A stretch of 64,000 bases of DNA. It comes from Pseudarthrobacter equi (GTDB taxonomy: Bacteria; Actinomycetota; Actinomycetes; Actinomycetales; Micrococcaceae). Made by a program: the position numbers and the translations under genes. Numbering within the stretch: the stretch's first letter is position 1; the number at the start of each line of letters is the position of its first letter. Positions 17,281 to 26,045 of this stretch are shown in pieces. Location of the stretch: NCBI RefSeq assembly GCF_900105535.1, contig NZ_LT629779.1, forward strand, positions 930,001 through 994,000. The letters are read 5' to 3'. The notes beneath the pieces were generated by a model. It was given only the letters and a program-made list of their open reading frames with translations, ran no database searches and was not told the DNA's origin.

Positions 17281-20154
17281 ATGCAGCATCCGGAATCTTC
17301 CCAAAGCGGCGGGCCCGCTGCCGCGTCCGGCGCGGACCTGGTGGTGGACCTGCGCCGCCTCGGCGCCGGAATGCTCGCGCAGGTAGGTGGCAAGGCCGCC
17401 AACCTGGGCGAACTGTTGTCCGCCGGGCTTCCTGTGCCGGAGGGATTCTGCCTCACCACGGACGCTTACCGGCTGGTGACCGGGGCTCCGGACGCGGTAA
17501 ATCCGGACCTGGCAGCCGTCCATGCGGCCCTGCGTACGGCGCAGGGCGGGGCCGGTCAACCGGACAGCGCAGCCCCGGAAACTCCCGCCAACGGCATTCC
17601 CGCCCCGGAAACTTCCGCACTGGATAATCCCGCACTTGATATTCCCGCCTTGGCCGCGAAGGCCCGTGCCGCCGTCGTGTCCGCCATGCTGCCGCCGGAG
17701 GTGAGCGCCGCCGTCGAACGCGCCTACGGGCAGATGGGGCCGGACGTGCCGGTGGCCGTCCGCTCGTCAGCCACCGCTGAAGACCTGCCTTTTGCCAGTT
17801 TCGCCGGGCAGCAGGACACCTACTTGAATGTCGTTGGGGCCGCGGCGGTGCTGGAAGCCGTCCGGAAGTGCTGGGCGTCGCTGTGGACCGACCGGGCAAC
17901 CACCTATCGGGCAAGCCTGGGCATCGATCCTGCCGAGGTGGCCCTGGCGGTGGTGGTGCAGCGGATGGCGGACGTGGAGACGGCCGGGGTCCTTTTCACC
18001 GCCAACCCCATAACGGGCCGCCGGAACGAGGCCGTCATCGATGCCAGCCCGGGCCTGGGGGAAGCCGTGGTGTCCGGCGCAGTCAATCCGGACCACTTTG
18101 TGGTGGACCCGGCGGCGGGTCGCGTCCTGGAGCGGCGGCAAGGCGACAAGAAGATCGCCGTCCTCGCCGTGCCCGGCGGCGGCACCCACACTGTGGACGC
18201 CACGGACCACGCCGGCTTCTGCCTCACCGACCGGCAAGCCGTGGATCTGGCGCGGCTTGGCCTGAAAGCGGAGCAGCATTTCGGGGCGCCGCAGGACCTC
18301 GAGTGGGCCATCAGCCGCGGCGGCGCGCTGTGGCTCACCCAGTCCCGGCCCATCACCACCCTGTACCCCGTCCCCCGCCGCCGGGACGGTGCGCCCGGGA
18401 CCCGGGCGTACCTTTGCTTCAGCCTCGCCCAGGGCCTGACCCGGCCCATCACTCCGATGGGCCGGGCCGCCATCCGGCAGATCGCTTCGGCCGTGGCACG
18501 GACAGCGAAAATTCCCGTCACAGACCCCCGCGAGGGACCGCCGGCGTACGCCGATGCCGGGCAGCGGATCTTCATCGACTTCACTACCCCCATCCGCAGC
18601 ACCGTAGGCCGGGCAATCCTTCCCCGGGTGTTTGACGTCATGGAAGCCCGCTCCGCGGCGGTGATGCGGCGGCTCTTCGACGACCCCTCGTTCGCCATCA
18701 CGCTGCGGACGCCACTGCCGCTGCTGCGCCGCGTCCTGCCCGCCGCAGCCCGTGCCGGTGTGCCCGAAGGAGTCCTCCGCGGGATCTTCCGCCCGCAGGC
18801 CGCGCTCCGGCGCCTTGACCGGTTCACCCGGGACTTCGAAACCGCCCTCGAACTCGACCTGGGGGCCACGTCGCAAGTAGGGGGCGGGCCCTCAGCCAGG
18901 GACCGGTTGGCGCATGCCGAGGGCCTCCTGCAGCGGCGGCTGTTCACCATTGTTCCCGCCATCCTGCCCCTCGCGGCCCTGGGGTTCGGCATGCTGGGAG
19001 TGGCGGGCAAGCTGCTCGGCGGAAACCGATGGGATGACCTCCAGGGCGTGCTCCGCGGGCTGCCCAACAACGTCACCACGGACATGGACCTGGAGCTCTG
19101 GCGGCTGGCTGCGGCCATCCGGGACGATCCTGGGTCGCGTGCATTCCTGGCAGGGAAGGGCACGGCGGCGCTGGCAGCGGCCCACCGGGCAGGCGGCCTT
19201 CCGCCACGGCTGGAGGCAGGGCTCAGCCGGTTCCTCGACAGGTACGGGCACCGCGCCGTTGCCGAGATCGACGTCGGCATGCCCCGCTGGTCCGACAACC
19301 CCGCCCACATCCTGGGGGTCCTGGCGAACTACCTCCGGCTGGAGGACCCGGACCTCGCACCCGACGTCCAGTTCAGCTGCGCCGCCGAAGCTGCCGAGGC
19401 CCAGGTGGAGCGGCTGGCTGCCGAAGCAGCCACCAAGGGGCGGATCCGGGGAGCCCTGGTCCGCGCCGCCCTGCGCAGGGCCCGGCTATTCGCGGGGCTC
19501 CGGGAACTGCCCAAATACCAACTGGTGCTCGGACTGGCAGAGGTACGCCGGCAGCTGCAGCATGTGGGGGCGGACCTCGAAGCGGCAGGCACCCTTGACC
19601 AGGCTGAGGACATCTTCTTCCTCGACTTCGCTGAGGTCAGCGAGGCCCTGGACACGGCAACCGGAGCTGGGCCCGCAGGCCCCGGCGCCAGCCAGACGGG
19701 GGACAGGCTGCGCGCACTGGTGGCGGAGCGCCGGGCTGACTATGGCAGGGAGCTTGGGCGGCGGCACATCCCCCGGGTGCTGCTCACCGACGGGACCGAG
19801 CCGGAGGCGGCACAAACGGCTGCAGCCGGCATCACCGAAGGCACCTTGACCGGCAGCCCGGCCTCCGCCGGGACGGTCACCGGAGTTGCCAGGGTCATCC
19901 TGGATCCTGTGGGGGCGCACCTCGAGCCGGGCGAGATCCTGGTGGCGCCGTCCACCGATCCCGGGTGGACCCCGCTGTTCCTCACCGCGGGAGGGCTGGT
20001 GATGGAAATGGGGGGCGCCAATTCGCACGGTGCCGTGGTGGCCCGCGAATACGGGATCCCAGCGGTAGTGGGGGTGCCGGACGCCACCGGCAGGATTTCG
20101 ACCGGGCAGGAAATCACGGTGGACGGCGGCGCTGGAACCATCGTTCCCGCGTAG
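17281..20154 (+). CDS. PEP-synthase/rifampin-phosphotransferase-like enzyme
   Basis: 957 residues. N-terminal ATP-grasp domain of the PEP synthase family: VGGKAANLGELLSAGLPVPE (about 35-54), AVRSSATAEDLPFASFAGQQ (about 159-178), and GVLFTANPITGRRNEAVID. A middle domain (about 370-840) begins FSLAQGLTRPITPMGRAAI. The C-terminal swivel domain has the phospho-His motif GGANSHGAVVAREYG with His916. The PEP/pyruvate TIM barrel of true PpsA is missing, so the order (ATP-grasp, substrate domain, His domain) is that of rifampin phosphotransferase. An insertion rich in Pro-Ala-Glu-Thr (about 92-124) interrupts the ATP domain. Substrate unknown; follows a Usp gene. Confidence 0.85.
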   Translation: MQHPESSQSGGPAAASGADLVVDLRRLGAGMLAQVGGKAANLGELLSAGLPVPEGFCLTTDAYRLVTGAPDAVNPDLAAVHAALRTAQGGAGQPDSAAPETPANGIPAPETSALDNPALDIPALAAKARAAVVSAMLPPEVSAAVERAYGQMGPDVPVAVRSSATAEDLPFASFAGQQDTYLNVVGAAAVLEAVRKCWASLWTDRATTYRASLGIDPAEVALAVVVQRMADVETAGVLFTANPITGRRNEAVIDASPGLGEAVVSGAVNPDHFVVDPAAGRVLERRQGDKKIAVLAVPGGGTHTVDATDHAGFCLTDRQAVDLARLGLKAEQHFGAPQDLEWAISRGGALWLTQSRPITTLYPVPRRRDGAPGTRAYLCFSLAQGLTRPITPMGRAAIRQIASAVARTAKIPVTDPREGPPAYADAGQRIFIDFTTPIRSTVGRAILPRVFDVMEARSAAVMRRLFDDPSFAITLRTPLPLLRRVLPAAARAGVPEGVLRGIFRPQAALRRLDRFTRDFETALELDLGATSQVGGGPSARDRLAHAEGLLQRRLFTIVPAILPLAALGFGMLGVAGKLLGGNRWDDLQGVLRGLPNNVTTDMDLELWRLAAAIRDDPGSRAFLAGKGTAALAAAHRAGGLPPRLEAGLSRFLDRYGHRAVAEIDVGMPRWSDNPAHILGVLANYLRLEDPDLAPDVQFSCAAEAAEAQVERLAAEAATKGRIRGALVRAALRRARLFAGLRELPKYQLVLGLAEVRRQLQHVGADLEAAGTLDQAEDIFFLDFAEVSEALDTATGAGPAGPGASQTGDRLRALVAERRADYGRELGRRHIPRVLLTDGTEPEAAQTAAAGITEGTLTGSPASAGTVTGVARVILDPVGAHLEPGEILVAPSTDPGWTPLFLTAGGLVMEMGGANSHGAVVAREYGIPAVVGVPDATGRISTGQEITVDGGAGTIVPA

Positions 20155-20246
20155 TCTTCCCGCCCGGTTCCGTCGCAGTACAGCGCCGGTGGCGTCCGTT
20201 CCCGGAGCAGGCCCGGATAGCCCGTGTGGCGGGACGCGGACAGGCG

Positions 20247-20258
20247 TAACCTTGAGCT
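20247..20258 (+). promoter_or_regulatory. -10 box TAACCT, 6 nt before the LolA-like start
   Basis: TAACCT (20247-20252) then exactly 6 nt to the ATG at 20259. No ribosome-binding site is present, so the transcript probably starts at the ATG (leaderless). Confidence 0.55.
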
Positions 20259-21494
20259 ATGGGCACCGAGACCACGGGATCCGCCACGGGCACCGACTCA
20301 ACGTTCCAACTGCACGGCAACCGCCGCAGCGGCCGCAACTGGCCGCGATGGTTGCCTGCCCTCGCAGCGCCGGTGGTGATCGCCGCCGCCGCGCTCGCAG
20401 GGACCCTGCCTGCAAACGCCGGTGACCCGCTCCCGCAAAAGACGCCCGCAGAGGTGCTGGCCCTGGCGGCCGCGCACCACACCCAGGCCTTTTCCGGAAC
20501 CATTGAGCAGTCCTCGGACCTTGGGTTGCCCGCCCTGCCCTCCACAGGTGCCTCCTCCGACCCCGCGTCCGCAGGCGGTGCCGCGTCCGTGGTCGAATTC
20601 CTTTCCGGACAGCGCACCGCCCGCGTCTACATGGACGGCACCACCAAAGCCCGCATCCAGGTGGTGGACAGGCTTGCCGAGCGCGATATCGTCCGCCGGG
20701 ACAGCGACGTCTGGTTCTACTCCTCCAAGGACAACTCGGCCGCCCATCTGACCCTGCCGGCCCACGCCGCCGACCTGCCGCTCTCCGCTCCACCGGCACA
20801 GGGCGAAGATCCCGCTGCCCCCGCGCAGTCCGGTTCACCGTCGGAATCCATGATGCCGACGCCGGAGGACCTCGCCCGGCAGTTGCTGGAGAAAGTGGAC
20901 CCCACCACTGCCGTGACAGTGGGAGCCGACGTGGAAGTAGCCGGGCGGGCGGCCTACAACCTGCTGCTTGAACCCCGGTCCGAAGCCACCCTGGTGGGCC
21001 AGGTGGCCATCGCCGTGGACGGTGAAACCGGAATGCCCCTCGCTGTCCAGGTCACAGCGCGCGGCGCCGGAACGCCTGCCTTCCGCCTCGGGTTCACCGC
21101 CCTGTCCCTGGGCACACCGGGCGATTCCCTCTTCACGTTCTCCCCGCCCCCGGGCAGCACCGTGAAGGAGCTGCAGGTGCCTGACCCCGGGCAGAAGACC
21201 TACGGCGGTCACAACTTTGGTGACCATGCCGGCGACGGCATGGGCCCTGGGCATCCGGCCGTCACCGGGCAGGGCTGGGAAACCATCCTGCGGCTTCCTG
21301 CCGCGGCAGCGGGCGCACCGGCTGCCAATTCCTTCCTGGCCGATCCGTTGCTGGCCCAGGCCGCCGTCGTCGTTCCCGGCGGGCGGCTGGTGTCCACGGC
21401 GCTGCTCAACGTGCTCATCACCGATGACGGCCGCGTTTTCGCGGGCATGGTGCCGCCGGACAGGCTGCAGGCCGCCGCTTCGGCGGCCCCGTGA
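20259..21494 (+). CDS. LolA-like membrane-anchored lipoprotein-carrier-fold protein
   Basis: 411 residues: short cytoplasmic N-terminus, a signal-anchor helix (about 31-54, ending LPANAG), then a LolA-like fold with KTPAEVLALAAAH, AFSGTIEQSSDLG, RTARVYMDGTTKARIQV, and DVWFYSSKDNSAAHLTL. A Pro/Ser-rich linker lies near 180-200. Actinobacteria have many LolA-like proteins of unclear role, often next to ABC transporters. Here the stop overlaps the ATPase gene (GTGA), so it probably works with that exporter. The start appears leaderless. Confidence 0.75.
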   Translation: MGTETTGSATGTDSTFQLHGNRRSGRNWPRWLPALAAPVVIAAAALAGTLPANAGDPLPQKTPAEVLALAAAHHTQAFSGTIEQSSDLGLPALPSTGASSDPASAGGAASVVEFLSGQRTARVYMDGTTKARIQVVDRLAERDIVRRDSDVWFYSSKDNSAAHLTLPAHAADLPLSAPPAQGEDPAAPAQSGSPSESMMPTPEDLARQLLEKVDPTTAVTVGADVEVAGRAAYNLLLEPRSEATLVGQVAIAVDGETGMPLAVQVTARGAGTPAFRLGFTALSLGTPGDSLFTFSPPPGSTVKELQVPDPGQKTYGGHNFGDHAGDGMGPGHPAVTGQGWETILRLPAAAAGAPAANSFLADPLLAQAAVVVPGGRLVSTALLNVLITDDGRVFAGMVPPDRLQAAASAAP

Positions 21495-22522
21495 ACCCGG
21501 GCCCTCGCGACCCGGAAAGAAGCTACGGGCTGACCATTGAGACGCATGGGCTGACCAAGAAGTTCGGCCGCCAAGTGGCCGTGGACGGTGTGGACCTTGC
21601 AGTGCCGCCCGGCTCCGTATTCGGCTTCCTGGGACCCAACGGATCGGGGAAGACCACCACCATCCGCATGTTGCTGGGCCTTGCGTCGGCCTCTGCCGGG
21701 ACGGTGAACCTCCTGGGCATGGAGATGCCGGGCCGGTTCCACGAGGTGCTGCCACGGGTGGGGGCGCTCGTGGAAGGGCCGGCGTTCTACCCGTTCCTGT
21801 CCGGGGCCGCGAACCTGCACCGGCTGGACGCCGCCACGCGGCACACGGTGCCTGCAACGCGCCGGGCGCGGGTGGACCGTGCGCTGGACCAGGTGGGCCT
21901 GGCCCACGCCGCCAAAAAAAGGGTGCACGCGTATTCGCTGGGCATGAAGCAGCGCCTGGGTATTGCGAACGCACTGCTCTCGCACCGGGACCTGCTGGTG
22001 CTGGACGAGCCCACCAACGGGCTGGACCCGCAGGGCACCCGGGAAGTCCGGCACCTGGTCCGCTCCCTGGCGCACAACGGCACCACCGTCTTCGTCTCCA
22101 GCCACCTGCTGGCCGAGGTGGACCAGATGTGCACGCATGCCGCCGTCATGAGCGCCGGGAAGCTGGTGGCCCAGGGTTCCCTCGCCGACCTCCGCCGGTC
22201 CGGCGGCGCCAGGATCCGCCTCCTCACTCCGGACGGGGGACCGGCGCGGAACGTGCTGGTTGGCCTCGGGTTGGACTGCAAGGCCGGCGATGCCCAGCCT
22301 GGAGGGGAGACCCTGCTGGCTGCCCTGATGCCTGCCTCCGGTGCCTCCTCAGCGCGGATTGACGGGTCCCCGCAGGCCCGGTCCGGGGAAGTCCTTGCGG
22401 AGGACATCGTGGCGCAGTTGGTGGCGGCCGGGGTCCGGGTCCGGGGATTCGTCGTCGAACGCGAAAGCCTGGAAGACCGTTTTGTCGCACTGACAGGGGA
22501 GGGGTTCGACGTTGCCCAGTAG
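21491..22522 (+). CDS. ABC transporter ATP-binding protein (ABC-2 exporter type)
   Basis: 343 residues. Walker A GPNGSGKTT (48-56), signature YSLGMKQRLGIA, Walker B LLVLDEPTNGLDPQG and the SSHLL switch are all intact. The CcmA/DrrA-type ATPase domain fills residues 14-230; the remainder is a regulatory tail ending in the VERESLEDRFVALTGE segment common in this group. It energises export through the next gene's permease. GTG start inside a 4-bp overlap with the LolA-like gene. Confidence 0.93.
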   Translation: MNPGPRDPERSYGLTIETHGLTKKFGRQVAVDGVDLAVPPGSVFGFLGPNGSGKTTTIRMLLGLASASAGTVNLLGMEMPGRFHEVLPRVGALVEGPAFYPFLSGAANLHRLDAATRHTVPATRRARVDRALDQVGLAHAAKKRVHAYSLGMKQRLGIANALLSHRDLLVLDEPTNGLDPQGTREVRHLVRSLAHNGTTVFVSSHLLAEVDQMCTHAAVMSAGKLVAQGSLADLRRSGGARIRLLTPDGGPARNVLVGLGLDCKAGDAQPGGETLLAALMPASGASSARIDGSPQARSGEVLAEDIVAQLVAAGVRVRGFVVERESLEDRFVALTGEGFDVAQ

Positions 22523-23393
22523 CATCCCGGCGGACATCCCCGGTTCGGCCCGAACACAGAAAGAGGCCGTGCCGCGCTGGTCCGGGCTCTCATTGATGCA
22601 GTCCGAACTGAAGGTCCTGTTTGGTCGCCGGCGCACATGGGCCCTCCTCCTGGCCCTGGCAGCGATTCCCATCCTGATCGCGGTGGCCGTTCGGCTCTCC
22701 TCCGGAGTCCCTTCCGGCCGGGGCCCGGCATTCCTGGACCGCATCACGCAAAACGGGCTGTTCGTTGCCTTCACCGCCATGCTGGTCTCCGTGCCATTGT
22801 TCCTGCCGCTTACCGTTGGCGTCGTGGCGGGCGACACCATTGCCGGCGAAGCGAACATGGGCACGCTGCGGTACCTGCTGGTGGCTCCCGCCGGGCGCGT
22901 GCGGCTGCTGCTGGTCAAGTACGCTGCGGCGCTCGCATTCTGCATGGTGGGGCCCCTGACTGTGGCGCTGGCCGGCGCCGCGATCGGGGCCGCCCTGTTC
23001 CCGGTGGGGCCTGTCACCCTGCTGTCCGGTGATGTGATCCAGCCGCCGGAGGCCGCGGTGCGGATGCTGCTGATCGCGGCGTACATGGCGGTGTCCCTGG
23101 CCGGGTTGTCGGCCATCGGCCTGTTCCTGTCCACGTTGACGGTGGTTCCGGTAGGGGCCATGGCGGCCACGGTAGTGGTTTCCGTGGTGTCGCAGATAGC
23201 GGACCAGTTGCCGCAGCTGGAGTGGCTGCACCCGTGGCTGTTCAGCCACTACTGGCTGGGCTTTGGCGACATGCTCCGGCAGCCGGTCCTCTGGGATTCA
23301 TTCGGCAGCAACGCGCTGCTGCAGGCCGGCTACATTGCCGTGTTCGGTGCGCTCGCCTACGCCCGGTTCACCACCAAGGACGTCCTCAGCTGA
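22512..23393 (+). CDS. ABC-2 family membrane permease
   Basis: 293 residues with about six transmembrane segments: ALLLALAAIPILIAVAVRL, AFTAMLVSVPLFLPLTVGVVAG, AALAFCMVGPLTVALAGAAIGAAL, and three more. The SELKVLFGRRRTW N-terminus is typical of ABC-2 permeases paired with CcmA-like ATPases. The TTG at 22512 follows GGGGAGGGG with 8-nt spacing and overlaps the ATPase gene by 11 bp; an ATG at 22596 is the alternative start. Third gene of the LolA-like/ABC operon; cargo unknown. Confidence 0.88.
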   Translation: MPSSIPADIPGSARTQKEAVPRWSGLSLMQSELKVLFGRRRTWALLLALAAIPILIAVAVRLSSGVPSGRGPAFLDRITQNGLFVAFTAMLVSVPLFLPLTVGVVAGDTIAGEANMGTLRYLLVAPAGRVRLLLVKYAAALAFCMVGPLTVALAGAAIGAALFPVGPVTLLSGDVIQPPEAAVRMLLIAAYMAVSLAGLSAIGLFLSTLTVVPVGAMAATVVVSVVSQIADQLPQLEWLHPWLFSHYWLGFGDMLRQPVLWDSFGSNALLQAGYIAVFGALAYARFTTKDVLS

Positions 23394-23418
23394 CCGGGTG
23401 ACGCCCCGGCATGGGTGC

Positions 23419-24936
23419 TTAGTACCTCGCCGCGTAGGGGTGCAGCTGCATCCCGGCCATGGAACTGAGCTGGGTGACGCCGATTCCCTCCTGCGGGTTG
23501 AGTGCCTGCACCACCTGGCCGTTCCCCAGGTAGATGGCCACATGGTAGAAATCCGGTCCTGAGCCCCACACCAGGAGGTCGCCGCGGCGGGCCTGCGAGA
23601 GGGGCACGTGGACGGGAGCGGCAGCGTACTGCTGGCTGGCGGTCCGGGGCAGGTACTTCCCGGCGGCAGCGAATGCTGTCTGCACGAGCCCCGAGCAATC
23701 GAAGCCGGTGGGTCCCGTGCCGCCCCACTGGTAGAAGTACGGCGAACCCACCTTGCTGAGGGCCACGGAGATGGCTGTTTCGAGAGTGGCGCCGCCGGTA
23801 GTTGGGGGAGCTGGTGCGGGCGCGGGGGCTGGGGCCGGAGCGGGCGCAGGTGCGGGCGCGGGGGCTGGGGCTGGAGCCGGAGCTGGGGCGGGAACAGGAG
23901 CAGCGGGGGCCGGTGCCGCAGGAGCCGGAGCGGGGGCCGGAGCCGCCGGTGCAGGGGCCGGTGCAGGTGCCGGCGCCGGGGCAGCTGGAGCCACAACTGC
24001 GGTCGCGGCCGCTGATCCGCCCTGGTTGGCCCCGGTTTCACCAGCCCGGGCTTCACTGCCTTGGGAATTTGCAGTGGCTGCCGCTGCGTTGGCCGCGGCC
24101 GTCACGGCAGCCAGGCGCGCTTCCTCGCGCTGCCGTTCGAGCCCGTCCACCCGGGCGGATTCGAGCTCCACCGTCGTGTTGCGCAACTGCGCCAGCTGGT
24201 CCACCAGGACGGTCCGCCGGGCACGGGCATCCGCCACGGCCGCGGCCTGGGCGGCGTTGGCCTGCTCGGCGCCGGTTTTCCGTGCTTCGGCGGTCCGGGC
24301 CGCTTCATCCGCTGCCTTTGTGGCGTCTCCTGCCGCAGCCGTCAGGGTTTGCGATGCGGTGGCGGCAGCGTCGGCCGCCTCGAAGGCGCGGCTGCGGCCG
24401 GCGGACAGCGCCTGAAGCGTTGCGGCCTGCTGCAGGCTTTCGCCGGTGCCGCTGACCAGGGTCCCGAGCGTTGGGTTCAGGCCGCCGTTCCGGTAGAGGT
24501 CACCGGCCAGCTGTCCCACCTGCTTGCGGGTCTTGTCCTGCTCCGCTTGCGCTGCTGTTGCGCGGGCAGCGGCCACGGACGCGGCCTCCGACCGCTGCTG
24601 CAGCTCCACCAGGGCTTCGCTGTAGGAGTTGTTTGCCTGCATTGCCACAGCAAAAGCCGCCTGCTGGGCGTCCGAGGCGTCCCCAAGGATGCGTTCGATC
24701 GCGGCGACCTGGTCTGCTGTTGCCGCTTCGCTGGCCTTCGCAGCAGCAATGTCCTCAGGGGAGGGAAGGGCGGGCGAAGCCGGAGCCGGCGCGGCGGGAA
24801 GGTGCGCGCCCGGGGCGGCTGCTGCGGGAAGGCCTATGGATCCCAGAAGTACGACGGCGGCGCACAGCGCTGCCGTTTTCCGGCCGGACGCAGCCCGAAG
24901 GCCGGGCAAAAGCGATGTAGGCAGAAACCTCGGCAT
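23419..24936 (-). CDS. Secreted NlpC/P60 peptidoglycan hydrolase with Pro-Ala linker
   Basis: 505 residues: signal peptide (about 19-40), two Ala/Glu/Gln-rich coiled-coil stretches (about 60-290), a pure Pro-Ala linker (317-377), and a C-terminal NlpC/P60 domain. The catalytic Cys414 lies in TGFDCSGL and His465 in DFYHVAIYLG; the third polar residue is probably Asn480. The layout is that of RipA/RpfA-type cell-separation endopeptidases that cut the D-Glu/meso-DAP or Lys stem bond. A structured leader lies upstream. The plus-strand frame through this gene is a mirror artefact of the repeat. Confidence 0.93.
   Translation of the reverse strand: MPRFLPTSLLPGLRAASGRKTAALCAAVVLLGSIGLPAAAAPGAHLPAAPAPASPALPSPEDIAAAKASEAATADQVAAIERILGDASDAQQAAFAVAMQANNSYSEALVELQQRSEAASVAAARATAAQAEQDKTRKQVGQLAGDLYRNGGLNPTLGTLVSGTGESLQQAATLQALSAGRSRAFEAADAAATASQTLTAAAGDATKAADEAARTAEARKTGAEQANAAQAAAVADARARRTVLVDQLAQLRNTTVELESARVDGLERQREEARLAAVTAAANAAAATANSQGSEARAGETGANQGGSAAATAVVAPAAPAPAPAPAPAPAAPAPAPAPAAPAPAAPVPAPAPAPAPAPAPAPAPAPAPAPAPAPAPPTTGGATLETAISVALSKVGSPYFYQWGGTGPTGFDCSGLVQTAFAAAGKYLPRTASQQYAAAPVHVPLSQARRGDLLVWGSGPDFYHVAIYLGNGQVVQALNPQEGIGVTQLSSMAGMQLHPYAARY
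23806..23988 (-). repeat. Low-complexity Pro-Ala coding repeat
   Basis: About 61 codons of almost strictly alternating Pro and Ala within the NlpC/P60 gene. In DNA it appears as reiterated GGGGCTGGGGCCGGAGC-like units, prone to slippage and length variation. Confidence 0.85.
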
Positions 24937-24981
24937 GGACTGGAACCTCGCAGCAGTTGGGGCTGGGAGTGAGGTCCTGGT

Positions 24982-25035
24982 GGTGACACGGAGGTACGCC
25001 TCGGCTGCTCGCCAGCAGTCCGAGGTTACGTCACC
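24982..25035 (-). promoter_or_regulatory. Structured 5' leader of the NlpC/P60 gene
   Basis: On the minus strand an outer stem GGTGAC/GTCACC (25035-25030 with 24987-24982) encloses a strong hairpin, CCTCGG-A-CTGCT / AGCAG-CCGAGG with a GGCG loop (25025-24999). It lies 46-99 nt before the ATG. I could not fit it to the ydaO (c-di-AMP) class that controls such genes in other actinobacteria. Confidence 0.45.
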
Positions 25036-25117
25036 CGTTGCACAGAAGCAACAACTGTCACATCAATAACACTAATCACAACAGTGTCATTACGGCCGCA
25101 GGTTTTGTGGCGTGTTG

Positions 25118-26038
25118 TCAGGCGTGCTGGCGTTCCTCGTGTTCGGAGTGGCTGGCCGGCTCAAGCTGGAAGGTGCAGTGGTCGGTGTCAAAGTGGGAGC
25201 CCAGGCAGGTGACAAGCTTGTCCAGCAGCTGGTCGGCGCCCCGGGCATTGAGGACGCCGTCCTCCACCACCACATGGGCCGAAAAGACCGGCACTCCGGA
25301 GGTGATGGTCCAGATGTGGATGTCGTGTACGTCAGTGACGCCGTCCACCGAAAGGATGTGTTCGCGGATCATCTGCACTTCCACACCCTTGGGGCTGGCC
25401 TCCAGCAGCACGTCCACCACGTCCCGGAGCAGGCTCCAGGCCCGCGGCAGGATCATCAGGGCGATCACGACCGAGGCGATCGTATCCGCCGCCTGGTAGC
25501 CGGTGAAAATGATGACCACGGCCGCAATGATCACGGCGAAGGAGCCCAGCAGGTCCCCCAGGACTTCCAGGTAGGCGCCGCGGACGTTGAGACTTTCCTG
25601 ATGGGCGCCGCGGAGGATCAGCAGCGAGACCAGGTTGGCCACGGCGCCGAGGATGGCGGCGAAGAGCATGATGTCGGTGTGGACTTCAGGCACGGATCCG
25701 ATCCTGCGGATGGCCTCGGTGAAGATCACCACAGAGATGACAATCAGGATCAGCGCGTTGGCCAGGGCGGCAAGGACTTCGGCGCGCTGATACCCGTAGG
25801 TCCGCTGGTCGCTGGCGGGCCTGCCCGCTATCCAGGCGGCCAGGAGGGCGATCGTGACGCCAGCGGCATCGGACAGCATGTGGCCTGCGTCCGCCAGCAG
25901 GGCGAGTGATCCGGACAGGAAGGCGCCCGCCACCTGGATCAGCACCACGCTCAGCGTAATCGCCAGGACGGCCACCAGCCGTTTGCGGTGCCGCCCGGTG
26001 GCGGTGATTCCGTGCGTGTGGCTGTGGTCGTGTCCCAT
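25118..26038 (-). CDS. Cation diffusion facilitator (CzcD-type) metal exporter
   Basis: 306 residues: His-rich N-terminus (MGHDHSHTHG), six transmembrane helices, cytoplasmic C-terminal domain with VHDIHIWTITSG, and a His/Glu-rich tail. Metal site A is HMLSD (53-57) in helix two, but the partner motif in helix five reads EVLGD (158-162), with Glu where most zinc exporters have His. It exports Zn, Cd or similar divalent ions by proton antiport. The -10-like TAGCCT 7 nt before its ATG includes the TAG stop of the upstream gene, so it may be leaderless as well as cotranscribed. Confidence 0.93.
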   Translation of the reverse strand: MGHDHSHTHGITATGRHRKRLVAVLAITLSVVLIQVAGAFLSGSLALLADAGHMLSDAAGVTIALLAAWIAGRPASDQRTYGYQRAEVLAALANALILIVISVVIFTEAIRRIGSVPEVHTDIMLFAAILGAVANLVSLLILRGAHQESLNVRGAYLEVLGDLLGSFAVIIAAVVIIFTGYQAADTIASVVIALMILPRAWSLLRDVVDVLLEASPKGVEVQMIREHILSVDGVTDVHDIHIWTITSGVPVFSAHVVVEDGVLNARGADQLLDKLVTCLGSHFDTDHCTFQLEPASHSEHEERQHA

Positions 26039-26045
26039 GCCTACA

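Noticed and set aside
17281..20154. Annotating the enzyme as true phosphoenolpyruvate synthase (ppsA)
   Set aside because: The PEP/pyruvate-binding barrel is missing and the phospho-His domain is at the C-terminus rather than in the middle.
23753..24415. Plus-strand Gly-Ala-rich frame opposite the NlpC/P60 gene
   Set aside because: It is the mirror image of the Pro-Ala repeat and coiled coil; the composition is forced by the real gene.
24937..25117. Calling the leader a ydaO/c-di-AMP riboswitch
   Set aside because: The conserved core sequences of that class could not be recognised by eye; kept only as an unassigned structured leader.
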